Assembly: GCA_947522735.1 (NCBI GenBank)
Contig: CANNTZ010000071.1
Coordinates: 1-12,874 of the forward strand
Reading direction: 5' to 3'
Origin: an uncultured Oscillospiraceae bacterium
GTDB lineage: Bacteria > Bacillota > Clostridia > Oscillospirales > Ruminococcaceae
DNA length: 12,874 nt
The notes below the pieces were generated by a model. That model was not told the origin of the DNA. It did not search any database and saw only the letters and a program-made list of their open reading frames with translations. Positions 1-5,496 of the stretch are shown here, in pieces (positions within the stretch are counted from its first letter, which is position 1; the number at the start of each line of letters is the position of its first letter). The translations under genes and the position numbers were made by a program.

Positions 1-75
1 GCTTACATCCTCGAATACATGGAGTACACAGGCTGCACGGTCAATTTCAAGACCTACACCAACTCCATCTGGGAT
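1..75 (+). pseudogene. Serine recombinase fragment (internal piece, 3' end lost)
   Basis: Frame 1 reads 25 residues beginning AYILEYMEYTG and ending NSIWD. From memory this matches the internal region of large serine recombinases of the TnpX/DUF4368 class, which catalyse excision and integration of clostridial mobile elements. In intact proteins this piece is followed by a KKQRENP-like segment and a few hundred more residues. Here the similarity stops after position 75 and inverted-repeat DNA follows. The 5' part lies outside the window, so the N-terminal catalytic domain may still exist. The frame does not stop but continues through the repeats into mobC. Identity is fairly secure despite the short length; the cause of the truncation (insertion or deletion) is not visible. 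Confidence 0.7.
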
Positions 76-76
76 A

Positions 77-148
77 GGGAGTGTAGCCACACTCCCAAAA
101 ATGCCGCGCTTCTGCGCCTCGCATTTCTGCTTGTTGGGATAATCCCAA
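77..148 (+). other. oriT: Candidate origin of transfer (oriT): three consecutive inverted repeats upstream of mobC
   Basis: Three hairpins lie in 72 bases. GGGAGTGT at 77-84 pairs perfectly with ACACTCCC at 89-96 around a 4-base loop. AAATGC at 99-104 pairs with GCATTT at 121-126, with GCGC/GCGC (106-109, 114-117) nested inside. TTGGGAT at 134-140 pairs perfectly with ATCCCAA at 142-148. Tandem inverted repeats directly before mobC and a relaxase gene are the usual layout of oriT in mobilizable elements, where MobC and relaxase bind and nick. The nick site cannot be placed by eye. The assignment rests on position and symmetry only. Confidence 0.55.
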
Positions 149-183
149 ACCCTTATTGCACAAACGGAAAGGACGGTGAACGA

Positions 184-453
184 ATGGCGATCCGAAAGCG
201 GAACATTGTGCTGCGCGTTCCGGTGACGGCGGAGGAACGCGCCTTGATCGAGCTGAAAATGCGGCAGATGGGAACGGGCTGCTTCTCCGTGTATGCCCGC
301 AAGATGCTCATTGACGGTTATGTAGTCAAGCTGGATTACAGCGACGTAAAGGCAATGACCGCCGAGCTGCAAAAGATCGGCAGGAATATCAATCAGATTG
401 CCTGGCGCGTCAATGCCACGGGGACGCTGTATGCGCAGGACATAAGGACATAA
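184..453 (+). CDS. mobC: MobC-type relaxosome accessory protein, C-terminus apparently lost by frameshift
   Basis: The product is a small DNA-binding accessory protein of the relaxosome (MobC, ribbon-helix-helix-like). It helps the relaxase open and nick oriT. From ATG 184 the protein starts MAIRKRNIVLRVPVTAEER. It then shows the family pattern of a KMRQMG helix, a YARKMLIDGYVV segment and NINQIAWRVNATG near the end. AAAGGA at 168-173 is a suitable ribosome binding site and favours this start over ATG 19, although the frame is open from position 1. The frame stops at 451-453 after YAQDIRT, about 20 residues short of what I expect for the family. The missing tail is present in the frame beginning at 447 (DIKGALTEIWQSQRS...), ending at 512 inside the relaxase gene. 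One base appears lost near 444-447. Identity is secure; function of the shortened protein is uncertain. Confidence 0.85.
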   Translation: MAIRKRNIVLRVPVTAEERALIELKMRQMGTGCFSVYARKMLIDGYVVKLDYSDVKAMTAELQKIGRNINQIAWRVNATGTLYAQDIRT

Positions 454-472
454 AGGGGGCGCTGACAGAGAT

Positions 473-1807
473 ATGGCAGTCACAAAGATCCATCCTGTTA
501 AAAGCACCTTAAAGAAGGCGCTGGACTATATCACCAACCCGGCAAAGACGGATGAAAAGCTGCTGGTGTCCTCCTTTGGCTGCTCCATTGAAACGGCGGA
601 TATTGAGTTTGAGTTTACCCGCAAGCAGGCCATGAACAAGGGAAACAATCTTGCGCACCACCTGATACAGGCCTTTTCGCCGGGAGAGGTAGACTATGAG
701 AAAGCCCATGAGATCGGCAAGCAGCTCGCTGATGAAATCCTCGGCGGCAAATACGAGTATGTGATCGCAACCCATATCGACAAGGGGCACGTCCATAATC
801 ACATCCTGTTTTGCGCCGTGGACTTTGCCGAGCATAAGAAGTACATCTCCAACAGGAAAAGTTACGGAGAAATCCGCCGCACCAGCGACCGGCTGTGTCA
901 GGAAAACGGGCTGTCCGTCGTCATCCCCGGCGCGGAGCGCGGCAAGCAGTACGCCGAGTGGGACGCGCAGCGAAACGGGACAAGCTACAAGGCGAAGCTG
1001 AAAGCAGCCATTGACCGGCTCATTCCGCTTTCGGAAAACCTTGACGATCTGCTGCGCCGTCTGGAAGCCGAGGGCTACGAGATCAAACGCGGGAAGTATA
1101 TCTCCTTCCGCGCTCCCGGACAGGAACGCTTTACTCGCACAAAAACGCTGGGCGAAGCGTACACCGAGGAAGCCATAGCCGAACGGATCAAAGGCAAGGT
1201 CATTCTGAAAACGCCGAAGCCGGAGCGCAGCGGCATATCCCTGATGATCGACATTGAAAACTGTATCAAGGCGCAGCAATCGGCGGGCTATGAACGCTGG
1301 GCAAAGATCGAAAACTTAAAACGCGCAGCCCGGACAATGGCGTTTCTGGATCAGAACGGGATTGAGAAGTACGCAGACTTGGAGCGCAAAATCGCAGAGC
1401 TTCAGGACACCGGAGAGAAAACCACCGCCGCCCTGAAAGACGCGGAGCACCGGTTATCGGATATGGCGCTGCTTATCAAAAATATGGAAACGTACCGTGC
1501 GTTCAAGCCGCTGTATGAGGAATACAAGAAATCCCGCGACAAGGAAAAATATCTGCGTGGCCATGAGCGCGAGATCATCTTGTTTGAGGCGGCGGCAAAG
1601 GCCTTGAAAGCCGCGGGCGTCACCAGAAAGCTGCCGGATGTAGCAACGCTCAAAGCGGACTATGCCCACCTTGCGGTCGAAAAGGACAAGCTGTATTCAG
1701 ACTACGGGAAGCTGAAAAAGCGGCTGCGGGAATACGATGCTGTGAAGCAGAACGTGGACAGTATTTTGTCACCGGCTCGCGGCATGGAACAGGACAAGAG
1801 CTTATAA
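473..1807 (+). CDS. MobA/VirD2-family relaxase (mobilization nuclease)
   Basis: This 444-residue conjugative relaxase nicks one strand at oriT and stays covalently bound to the 5' end through a tyrosine. The N-terminal Relaxase domain spans about residues 8-150. Tyr19 in ALDYITN is the probable nucleophile. The metal-binding histidine cluster is HIDKGHVHNH at 101-110 (His101, His106, His108, His110). The C-terminal part (about 270-440) is rich in Lys and Glu and probably helical, coiled-coil-like. Length and ending look complete. There is no close Shine-Dalgarno: AGGGGG at 454-459 lies 13 bases before the ATG, so translation was probably coupled to mobC. The intact mobC frame would have overlapped this gene by about 40 bases, and the mobC frameshift may weaken that coupling. 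Family assignment is secure. Confidence 0.93.
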   Translation: MAVTKIHPVKSTLKKALDYITNPAKTDEKLLVSSFGCSIETADIEFEFTRKQAMNKGNNLAHHLIQAFSPGEVDYEKAHEIGKQLADEILGGKYEYVIATHIDKGHVHNHILFCAVDFAEHKKYISNRKSYGEIRRTSDRLCQENGLSVVIPGAERGKQYAEWDAQRNGTSYKAKLKAAIDRLIPLSENLDDLLRRLEAEGYEIKRGKYISFRAPGQERFTRTKTLGEAYTEEAIAERIKGKVILKTPKPERSGISLMIDIENCIKAQQSAGYERWAKIENLKRAARTMAFLDQNGIEKYADLERKIAELQDTGEKTTAALKDAEHRLSDMALLIKNMETYRAFKPLYEEYKKSRDKEKYLRGHEREIILFEAAAKALKAAGVTRKLPDVATLKADYAHLAVEKDKLYSDYGKLKKRLREYDAVKQNVDSILSPARGMEQDKSL

Positions 1808-1813
1808 CGCGGC

Positions 1814-1856
1814 GGCAACGGCACATCATTTCCTGAAAAGGTAATGTGCCGTTGTC
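1814..1856 (+). terminator. Long hairpin after the relaxase gene, possible terminator without a U-tract
   Basis: CAACGGCACAT at 1816-1826 pairs with ATGTGCCGTTG at 1844-1854. G1814/C1856 and a G-U pair extend it to 13 pairs. Inside, CCT (1832-1834) can pair with AGG (1839-1841) around a GAAA tetraloop. It starts 7 bases after the relaxase stop. No run of T follows, so simple intrinsic termination is doubtful. It may instead stabilise the mRNA end or act on single-stranded DNA during transfer. Confidence 0.45.
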
Positions 1857-1899
1857 GGAAGAAGGGGTAGCATGACATAAAAAGTTAAAAAAATCTATA

Positions 1900-1929
1900 T
1901 TGACTTTTGTACGGTCTTTCGACTATAAT
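1900..1929 (+). promoter_or_regulatory. Sigma-A type promoter of the abiE operon
   Basis: TTGACT at 1900-1905 and a perfect TATAAT at 1924-1929 are separated by 18 bases in an AT-rich stretch, giving a start near 1936, only about 19 bases before the favoured abiEi start. AbiEi proteins are known to repress their own promoter by binding repeats around it. I see no clear inverted repeat pair here, so autoregulation is family knowledge rather than an observation. Confidence 0.8.
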
Positions 1930-1954
1930 ATCCGTATGAAAGTTGGTGATAGCT

Positions 1955-2545
1955 TTGAAATCAAAATTGATCGAACAACTGCTTGCGGGAAATAATGGTT
2001 TTTTGAAAACGTCCGATGTGGTCGCAGCGGGCATTTCAAAAGAATACTTTTATCAGTACGCAAAAAAGACAGGACTTGAAAAGGCGGCGCATGGTATCTA
2101 TGTTTCGCCCGACGCATGGCCGGACGAAATGTATTTGGTAGGGGCGCAGTTTCCCAAAGCGGTATTCTCCCATGAAACGGCTCTGTATCTGCATGATCTC
2201 GCAGAAAAAGAGCCGATGCCGCTGACCGTTACCGTTCCGGCAAAGTATAACAATCCTTTGCTTACCCAAAAGGGCGTAAACATCGTTTACGTCAAGCCGG
2301 AATGGTATGGCATGGGGATCAGCGAGGCCGTCACTCCCGGCGGCCATACCGTCAAGGTATATGACAGGGAGCGCACGATTTGCGATATTATCCGCAGGCG
2401 TTCCGAAATGGATATTGCCGTGTTCACCTATGCGGTTCAGCAGTACACAAGGGGGCGAGACAAGGATCTTCCCAAGCTGATGGACTATGCGGTGAAGATG
2501 CACATTGAACGACAAGCCCGCGAAATTATGGAGGTATTATTGTAA
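1955..2545 (+). CDS. abiEi: AbiEi antitoxin (type IV toxin-antitoxin, abortive infection)
   Basis: This is the antitoxin and transcriptional autorepressor of the AbiE phage-defence toxin-antitoxin system. In this type IV pair the antitoxin does not need to bind the toxin directly. I favour the TTG at 1955, giving MKSKLIEQLLAGNNGFLKTS, because GGTGAT at 1945-1950 gives a ribosome binding site at proper distance. TTG 1943 and GTG 1946 in the same frame are alternatives. The N-terminal winged helix-turn-helix spans about residues 5-50 (ASDVVAAGISK-like segment, then HGIYVSPDAW). The rest is the AbiEi C-terminal domain (FSHETALYLHDL, TVTVPAKYNN, DRERTICDIIRRR). At about 196 residues the length is normal for the family. 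The stop overlaps the next start by one base (TAATG), so toxin and antitoxin are translationally coupled. Confidence 0.9.
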   Translation: MKSKLIEQLLAGNNGFLKTSDVVAAGISKEYFYQYAKKTGLEKAAHGIYVSPDAWPDEMYLVGAQFPKAVFSHETALYLHDLAEKEPMPLTVTVPAKYNNPLLTQKGVNIVYVKPEWYGMGISEAVTPGGHTVKVYDRERTICDIIRRRSEMDIAVFTYAVQQYTRGRDKDLPKLMDYAVKMHIERQAREIMEVLL

Positions 2546-3387
2546 TGATTAAAACATCAAGACAGCTCAAAGCGTTAATTCGGAATATGTCAAGGAGCGA
2601 CAGCAACAAAGCGCAGATTTTGATACGAAATTACGGTATGGAGCGTTTTTTAGAGCGTGTTTCCCTGTCAAGGTACAAGGACAATTTCATACTGAAAGGC
2701 GGTATGCTGGTTTCCTCCATTGTCGGGCTGGATCACCGTGCGACGATGGATATTGATACGACAGTACGCAATATACCTTTGAGCGTGGACGACGCCAAAG
2801 TGTTTGTCGAAGAAATCGCCGCCGTACCCGTCGAAGATAATATCCGCTTTGAGATCAAGGACGTTTCTACCATCATGGATGAAGCGGAATACGGCGGCGT
2901 CCGGCTATCCCTTGACGCCTTGCTGGAAACAATGCGGATTCCCTTGAAAATCGACATTTCCACGGGCGACACGATCACGCCCGCCGCGATCAGCTACCGT
3001 TATAAGCTGATGTTTGAGGAACGGTATATTGACCTTTGGGCGTACAATCTCGAAACGGTGCTTGCGGAAAAGATTGAAACGGTGCTGTCACGATCCACAG
3101 CCAATACGAGGCTGCGCGATTTTTACGACATACATATTTTACAAAAGGCGGGAACGCCCATAGACACGGACATTCTTGCTGCCGCACTCCGGGCCACCTG
3201 CCGCAAGCGGGAAAGCGAAAACATCCTGCCTAGGTACGCCGTCATTCTAAACGAACTGCAAGCATCCGAGGCCATGCGGGATCTATGGCAGAACTTTCAA
3301 AACAGGAACAGTTATGTTTCGGGGATCACTTGGGAGGACGTTATGGCTTCCGTCCGCTTCCTTTGTGATACCAGCATCGAACAGTAA
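2545..3387 (+). CDS. abiEii: AbiEii nucleotidyltransferase toxin
   Basis: This is the toxin of the AbiE system, a DNA polymerase beta-like nucleotidyltransferase. Studied relatives are reported to bind GTP or to add nucleotides to tRNA, stopping growth during phage infection. The 280-residue protein has the family motifs. KGGM at 51-54 with D69-I-D71 (TMDIDTT) is the nucleotide and metal site. K135-I-D137 (PLKIDIS) is motif II. EKIETVLSR with RDFYDI at 191-196 forms motifs III-IV. All key acidic residues are present, so it should be active. GGAGGT at 2530-2535 lies 9 bases before the ATG. It overlaps abiEi by one base and is followed after 11 bases by a membrane protein gene. The toxin target in this organism cannot be read from sequence. 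Confidence 0.92.
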   Translation: MIKTSRQLKALIRNMSRSDSNKAQILIRNYGMERFLERVSLSRYKDNFILKGGMLVSSIVGLDHRATMDIDTTVRNIPLSVDDAKVFVEEIAAVPVEDNIRFEIKDVSTIMDEAEYGGVRLSLDALLETMRIPLKIDISTGDTITPAAISYRYKLMFEERYIDLWAYNLETVLAEKIETVLSRSTANTRLRDFYDIHILQKAGTPIDTDILAAALRATCRKRESENILPRYAVILNELQASEAMRDLWQNFQNRNSYVSGITWEDVMASVRFLCDTSIEQ

Positions 3388-3398
3388 AGGAGGCTATC

Positions 3399-3797
3399 AT
3401 GGGTTTTCTGGCTGCGCAGGGCGCGATCCTGGCTATCTGGATCATTATAAGTGTCATCTGCACCGTTATAGGCCTGTTCTTCGGGCATATCATTCTGTTT
3501 GACAGTATTGCTCTCGGCATAGTCGCCGGGGTATGCTGCAATCACTTCCTGCCGATCCATCCGGCGCTTTGTATCGTGATCGGCATAGCGGTATTCCTGC
3601 TGCTGTTCTGGCTGCAAAATACCCGCGTCGGGTTCTGGATCATAGGGGGCTTGCTCTCATTGGCGTATGCGGCGGTATTCGGGCTGCTGGCATATTGGCT
3701 TTCCCATTATGATCCTGTTTGGGGCTGGGTCGTGTTCGGTCTGTCCTTCCTTATCATGGGCGGGCTGCACCTATACGCAAGGGAGAAGCAAACATAA
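3399..3797 (+). CDS. Small multi-pass membrane protein of unknown function, third gene of the abiE operon
   Basis: I do not assign this gene to a characterised family. It encodes 132 residues that are almost entirely hydrophobic, with about five predicted membrane helices: near 8-30, 32-49, 55-72, 76-100 and 108-126. The tail AREKQT is short and charged. A very good ribosome binding site, AAAGGAGG, begins at the abiEii stop codon, and the ATG lies 11 bases after that stop, so it is co-transcribed with the toxin and probably well expressed. No signal peptide separate from the first helix and no catalytic motif are seen. It may be element cargo unrelated to AbiE, or an accessory of it. I have an impression of similar proteins in clostridial mobile elements but cannot verify that. 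Confidence 0.75.
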   Translation: MGFLAAQGAILAIWIIISVICTVIGLFFGHIILFDSIALGIVAGVCCNHFLPIHPALCIVIGIAVFLLLFWLQNTRVGFWIIGGLLSLAYAAVFGLLAYWLSHYDPVWGWVVFGLSFLIMGGLHLYAREKQT

Positions 3798-3929
3798 AGC
3801 AGGCTTTCCCGTGGACAAATAGACGCGAAAAAAGCGGCATATATCAAGGGTTTTCAGCGCAGGAAAACGCTTCCCTGTATCATTCCCTTACCACAGGCAA
3901 AAACAGCGTTTGAACTGTCCGCAAAGTGA

Positions 3930-3985
3930 AAAAAGAAAAAGCACGGGACGCGGCAGCCGAAGATGGCCACCGCGCCCCGCGTTTG
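3930..3985 (-). terminator. GC-rich terminator for the leftward genes
   Basis: GGGACGCGG at 3945-3953 pairs with CCGCGCCCC at 3970-3978 with one A-C mismatch. Read on the minus strand the hairpin is followed by a T-rich run (complement of the A-rich stretch 3930-3940), as expected of an intrinsic terminator. It lies 10-17 bases after the stop of the transposon-transfer assisting gene. On the plus strand GTTTGTGTTTT follows, so it may also stop abiE operon readthrough. The rest of 3798-3944 holds only a small GTTTTC/GAAAAC repeat (3850-3855, 3863-3868) and no convincing gene. Confidence 0.7.
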
Positions 3986-3994
3986 TGTTTTCCC

Positions 3995-4210
3995 TTACTC
4001 GTCGGAAAGGGTCATGTGAAATGCTGCGTCCTCAAAAGCCGTATCGCTCATGCTGCGGAGCTTTTCAAGGACCTGTTCTGAAAGCGCCTGCATATCGCCG
4101 TCCATATAGGGCAGCGCATCGGCAATCGCCGTCATCGTTCTTTTACGGTCTGCGTTGTGGTAAATGCAGATCAGGTTTTCTTCCTCAACGGTAAATTGAA
4201 TGTTGCTCAT
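3995..4210 (-). CDS. Transposon-transfer assisting protein (TnpW/TTAP family)
   Basis: The protein has 71 residues, starting MSNIQFTVEEENLICIYH and followed by an alternating helical segment (RKRTMTAIADALPYMDGDMQ, then LSEQVLEKLRSMSD). FTVEEENLICIYH with a following ALP-MD-DM pattern is typical of the small TTAP/TnpW proteins of clostridial conjugative elements. Their name comes from association with transfer; the biochemical role is unknown. GGAGGT at 4217-4222 is 6 bases before the ATG, a strong ribosome binding site. It lies 18 bases after the stop of the DUF4316-type gene and so is probably the last gene of that leftward operon, ending at the terminator near 3945-3978. Confidence 0.82.
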   Translation of the reverse strand: MSNIQFTVEEENLICIYHNADRKRTMTAIADALPYMDGDMQALSEQVLEKLRSMSDTAFEDAAFHMTLSDE

Positions 4211-4228
4211 GCTCGTACCTCCAATTCG

Positions 4229-5077
4229 TTATTCCATTTCTAACGTCTGCCGGACGCTCCGTTTGGCGTCCTGCTCCTGCTGCTTCTGCTTCGGATGGGC
4301 GGCCGCCCGCGCCTTATCCGCTTTTAGCTGGGCGCGGATCGACGGCTTTTTCCCGTCCGGCTCCCGCTGGGGCGTTCTGCCGTCCTCGGCCTTGACCGCA
4401 GCGGCAAGAGCGGTCAGGGAGATCAGTTCCCCGCGCTTCGCCTTTTCTTCCAGCTCGTCCACGGTGGGGGTGTTGTTGATCTGCCCGTCGATCATGTTGT
4501 AATTCTGTTCGGTGGACATTTCCGCGTTTTTCAAATAGTTCTCCGGCGGCGCAGCGGCGACGGCATAGGCCTGTGTGCCGTTGCCCATGATAAAGTATTT
4601 TCCGTCCTCGGACGGATGATGAACGCCATACCCAGTGGCCTCCATCTGTTCACGGCTCAAAGCCGTCACATGGAAGCTGCCCCGTGGCGTTGTGATCTGC
4701 TGCCCGGTCAGGGACGCATCGGGAGCGGGCGGCTCCACGGCGATAGGCTGGATAGAAGGGATATACCCGGCTGCGCGGTATGCGTTGGAATTAAGCTGAC
4801 GCTGCCACGCGCCGACGCTGGGTGCCCAGCGGAAGCCGTTGGCTTTCAATTCCTCCCGCGTCGCCTCGTCGGGCTTGCCGTCAAAGAAGATTTGCAGGCG
4901 GTTTGCCTCCTTGTTGGCGTCCACGCGCCCGCCGTCAAATGTCCAGCCGGAATACTCCTTTTCCTCATGTCGTTTCAATTCCTCGATCCGCGCCCGTGTG
5001 CGCCGGATCTCTGCGTTGTTGTTGGAAAGCTCGTAGCTCTGAAAGGGCTTCGGCTCCAAATGCCAACTGCTTTTCAT
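4229..5077 (-). pseudogene. C-terminal part of a DUF4316-type mobile-element protein, N-terminus lost
   Basis: The 282-residue frame holds several pieces seen in much larger clostridial element proteins. PFQSYELSNNNAEIRR with a short coiled coil (about 12-42) comes first. Next is a GWTFDGG ... FRWAPSVGAWQRQL segment (44-97), like the C-terminal part of DUF3560-type proteins. Then follow a DUF4316-like domain (about 134-176, with LSREQMEATGYGVHHPSEDG) and a basic tail with PSIRAQLKADKA. The first nine residues do not resemble the family. A stop codon (5084-5086) lies three codons upstream of ATG 5077, and only a weak ribosome binding site precedes the ATG. Upstream coding sequence appears to continue in the neighbouring frame as EYEKQLAFGA, so one extra base near 5054-5058 probably broke it. 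The function of the family is unknown. It may still be translated as a short protein. Confidence 0.65.
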
Positions 5078-5216
5078 ACTCTGTTACATTGATGATTGTT
5101 TCCTGCTTGCATTTGGGACAGTACAGGGGGAAGTTTTCAAGCACCGTATCGGGGCGCACTTTAATCCGGGTCTTGTTGTTGCAGATTGGGCATAGTACCC
5201 ATTTTTCTTTTTCCAA
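4965..5216 (-). CDS. Cys-rich KTR zinc-ribbon protein, C-terminus replaced by out-of-frame sequence
   Basis: The start is a TTG at 5216, with a strong GGAGGTGG at 5221-5228 just before it. The first 44 residues match the Cys-rich KTR family of mobile elements: WVLCPICNNKTRIKV, then ENFPLYCPKCKQETIIN. Cys9, Cys12, Cys33 and Cys36 form two CxxC knuckles that should bind zinc. The family is small (about 55-70 residues) and of unknown function, usually near conjugation genes. After INV the sequence no longer fits KTR. It reads TEYEKQLAFGA, then enters the region encoding the DUF4316-type protein in a different frame and stops at 4965. So a deletion seems to have joined the KTR start to the middle of a larger gene. 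The 112-base overlap with the truncated neighbour is a product of that event. Confidence 0.72.
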   Translation of the reverse strand: MEKEKWVLCPICNNKTRIKVRPDTVLENFPLYCPKCKQETIINVTEYEKQLAFGAEALSELRAFQQQRRDPAHTGADRGIETT

Positions 5217-5259
5217 TGCGCCACCTCCATATCATCAAAATAGGCAGCAACCTTGCCTT

Positions 5260-5289
5260 AATCTAAATCTTGAATATTCATCTTGTCAA
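5260..5289 (-). promoter_or_regulatory. Probable promoter of the leftward KTR/DUF4316/TTAP set
   Basis: On the minus strand a perfect TTGACA (5289-5284) is followed 18 bases later by TAGATT (5265-5260), four of six matches to TATAAT. It sits about 30 bases upstream of the KTR ribosome binding site. The -10 is weak, so this is a moderate call. The rest of 5229-5390 is AT-rich and I see no other gene in it; it holds the transition from mobile element to chromosome. Confidence 0.45.
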
Positions 5290-5390
5290 TCTGGCTATTA
5301 CGCCGTTGTTTGCTACGACACCCGAAATATATGGCAAGCAAAGCAACAGTTACCCTCTTTATTTTTTATCAGTAAAAAGCGTAAAAGTAC

Positions 5391-5419
5391 TCGTTTTTTT
5401 CGTCCGGACGTGATATAAT
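5391..5419 (+). promoter_or_regulatory. Promoter of the MFS-queH operon with a palindromic operator candidate
   Basis: An extended -10 (TGATATAAT, 5411-5419) is clear. The -35 region at the usual distance (TCGTTT, from 5391) is poor, which fits an extended -10 promoter or an activated one. A perfect 10-base palindrome, CGTCCGGACG, fills 5401-5410 between the two boxes, where a repressor could block polymerase. The transcribed leader also contains a small hairpin (5443-5464, GCGGA-GCC with GGCTCCGC, one bulge) before the ribosome binding site AAAGGAG at 5481-5487. A regulator cannot be named. Confidence 0.6.
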
Positions 5420-5496
5420 GGTCTTATCTTTATTGCAGCCGCGCGGAAGCCGCAGAGGCTCCGCCGACGCGTACTTGTAAAAAGGAGCATATCAAA

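Larger units (their letters stand above)
1..5300. mobile_element. Part of an integrative conjugative / mobilizable element, mosaic and partly decayed
   Basis: The left part carries a recombinase remnant, an oriT-like repeat cluster, mobC, a relaxase, an AbiE cargo operon, a TnpW/TTAP protein, a DUF4316-type protein and a Cys-rich KTR protein. All are families recurrent in Tn1549/Tn4451-like elements of Clostridia. The left end is outside the window. The right limit is my estimate: the last element-type gene starts at 5216 and its promoter is near 5260-5289, while host-like GC-rich genes start at 5497. No conjugation pore, coupling protein or intact integrase is present here, so the stretch is either one arm of a larger element or a remnant. 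No direct repeat marking an attachment site was identified. Confidence 0.75.

Noticed and set aside
509..1279. Long open frame on the minus strand inside the relaxase gene
   Set aside because: It lies opposite a gene with clear relaxase motifs, has no recognisable domain and reads as the antisense shadow of a GC-rich coding region.
3797..3868. Short repeats after the membrane protein gene (AAAGC/GCTTT and GTTTTC/GAAAAC) as a terminator
   Set aside because: Stems are 5-6 pairs and AT-rich with no T-run; too weak to call. The GC-rich hairpin at 3945-3978 is a better end point.
3910..4194. Plus-strand frame over the terminator and the TTAP gene
   Set aside because: It runs across a terminator hairpin and opposite a small gene with a strong ribosome binding site and family match; the product is Arg/Cys-rich without similarity to anything I know.
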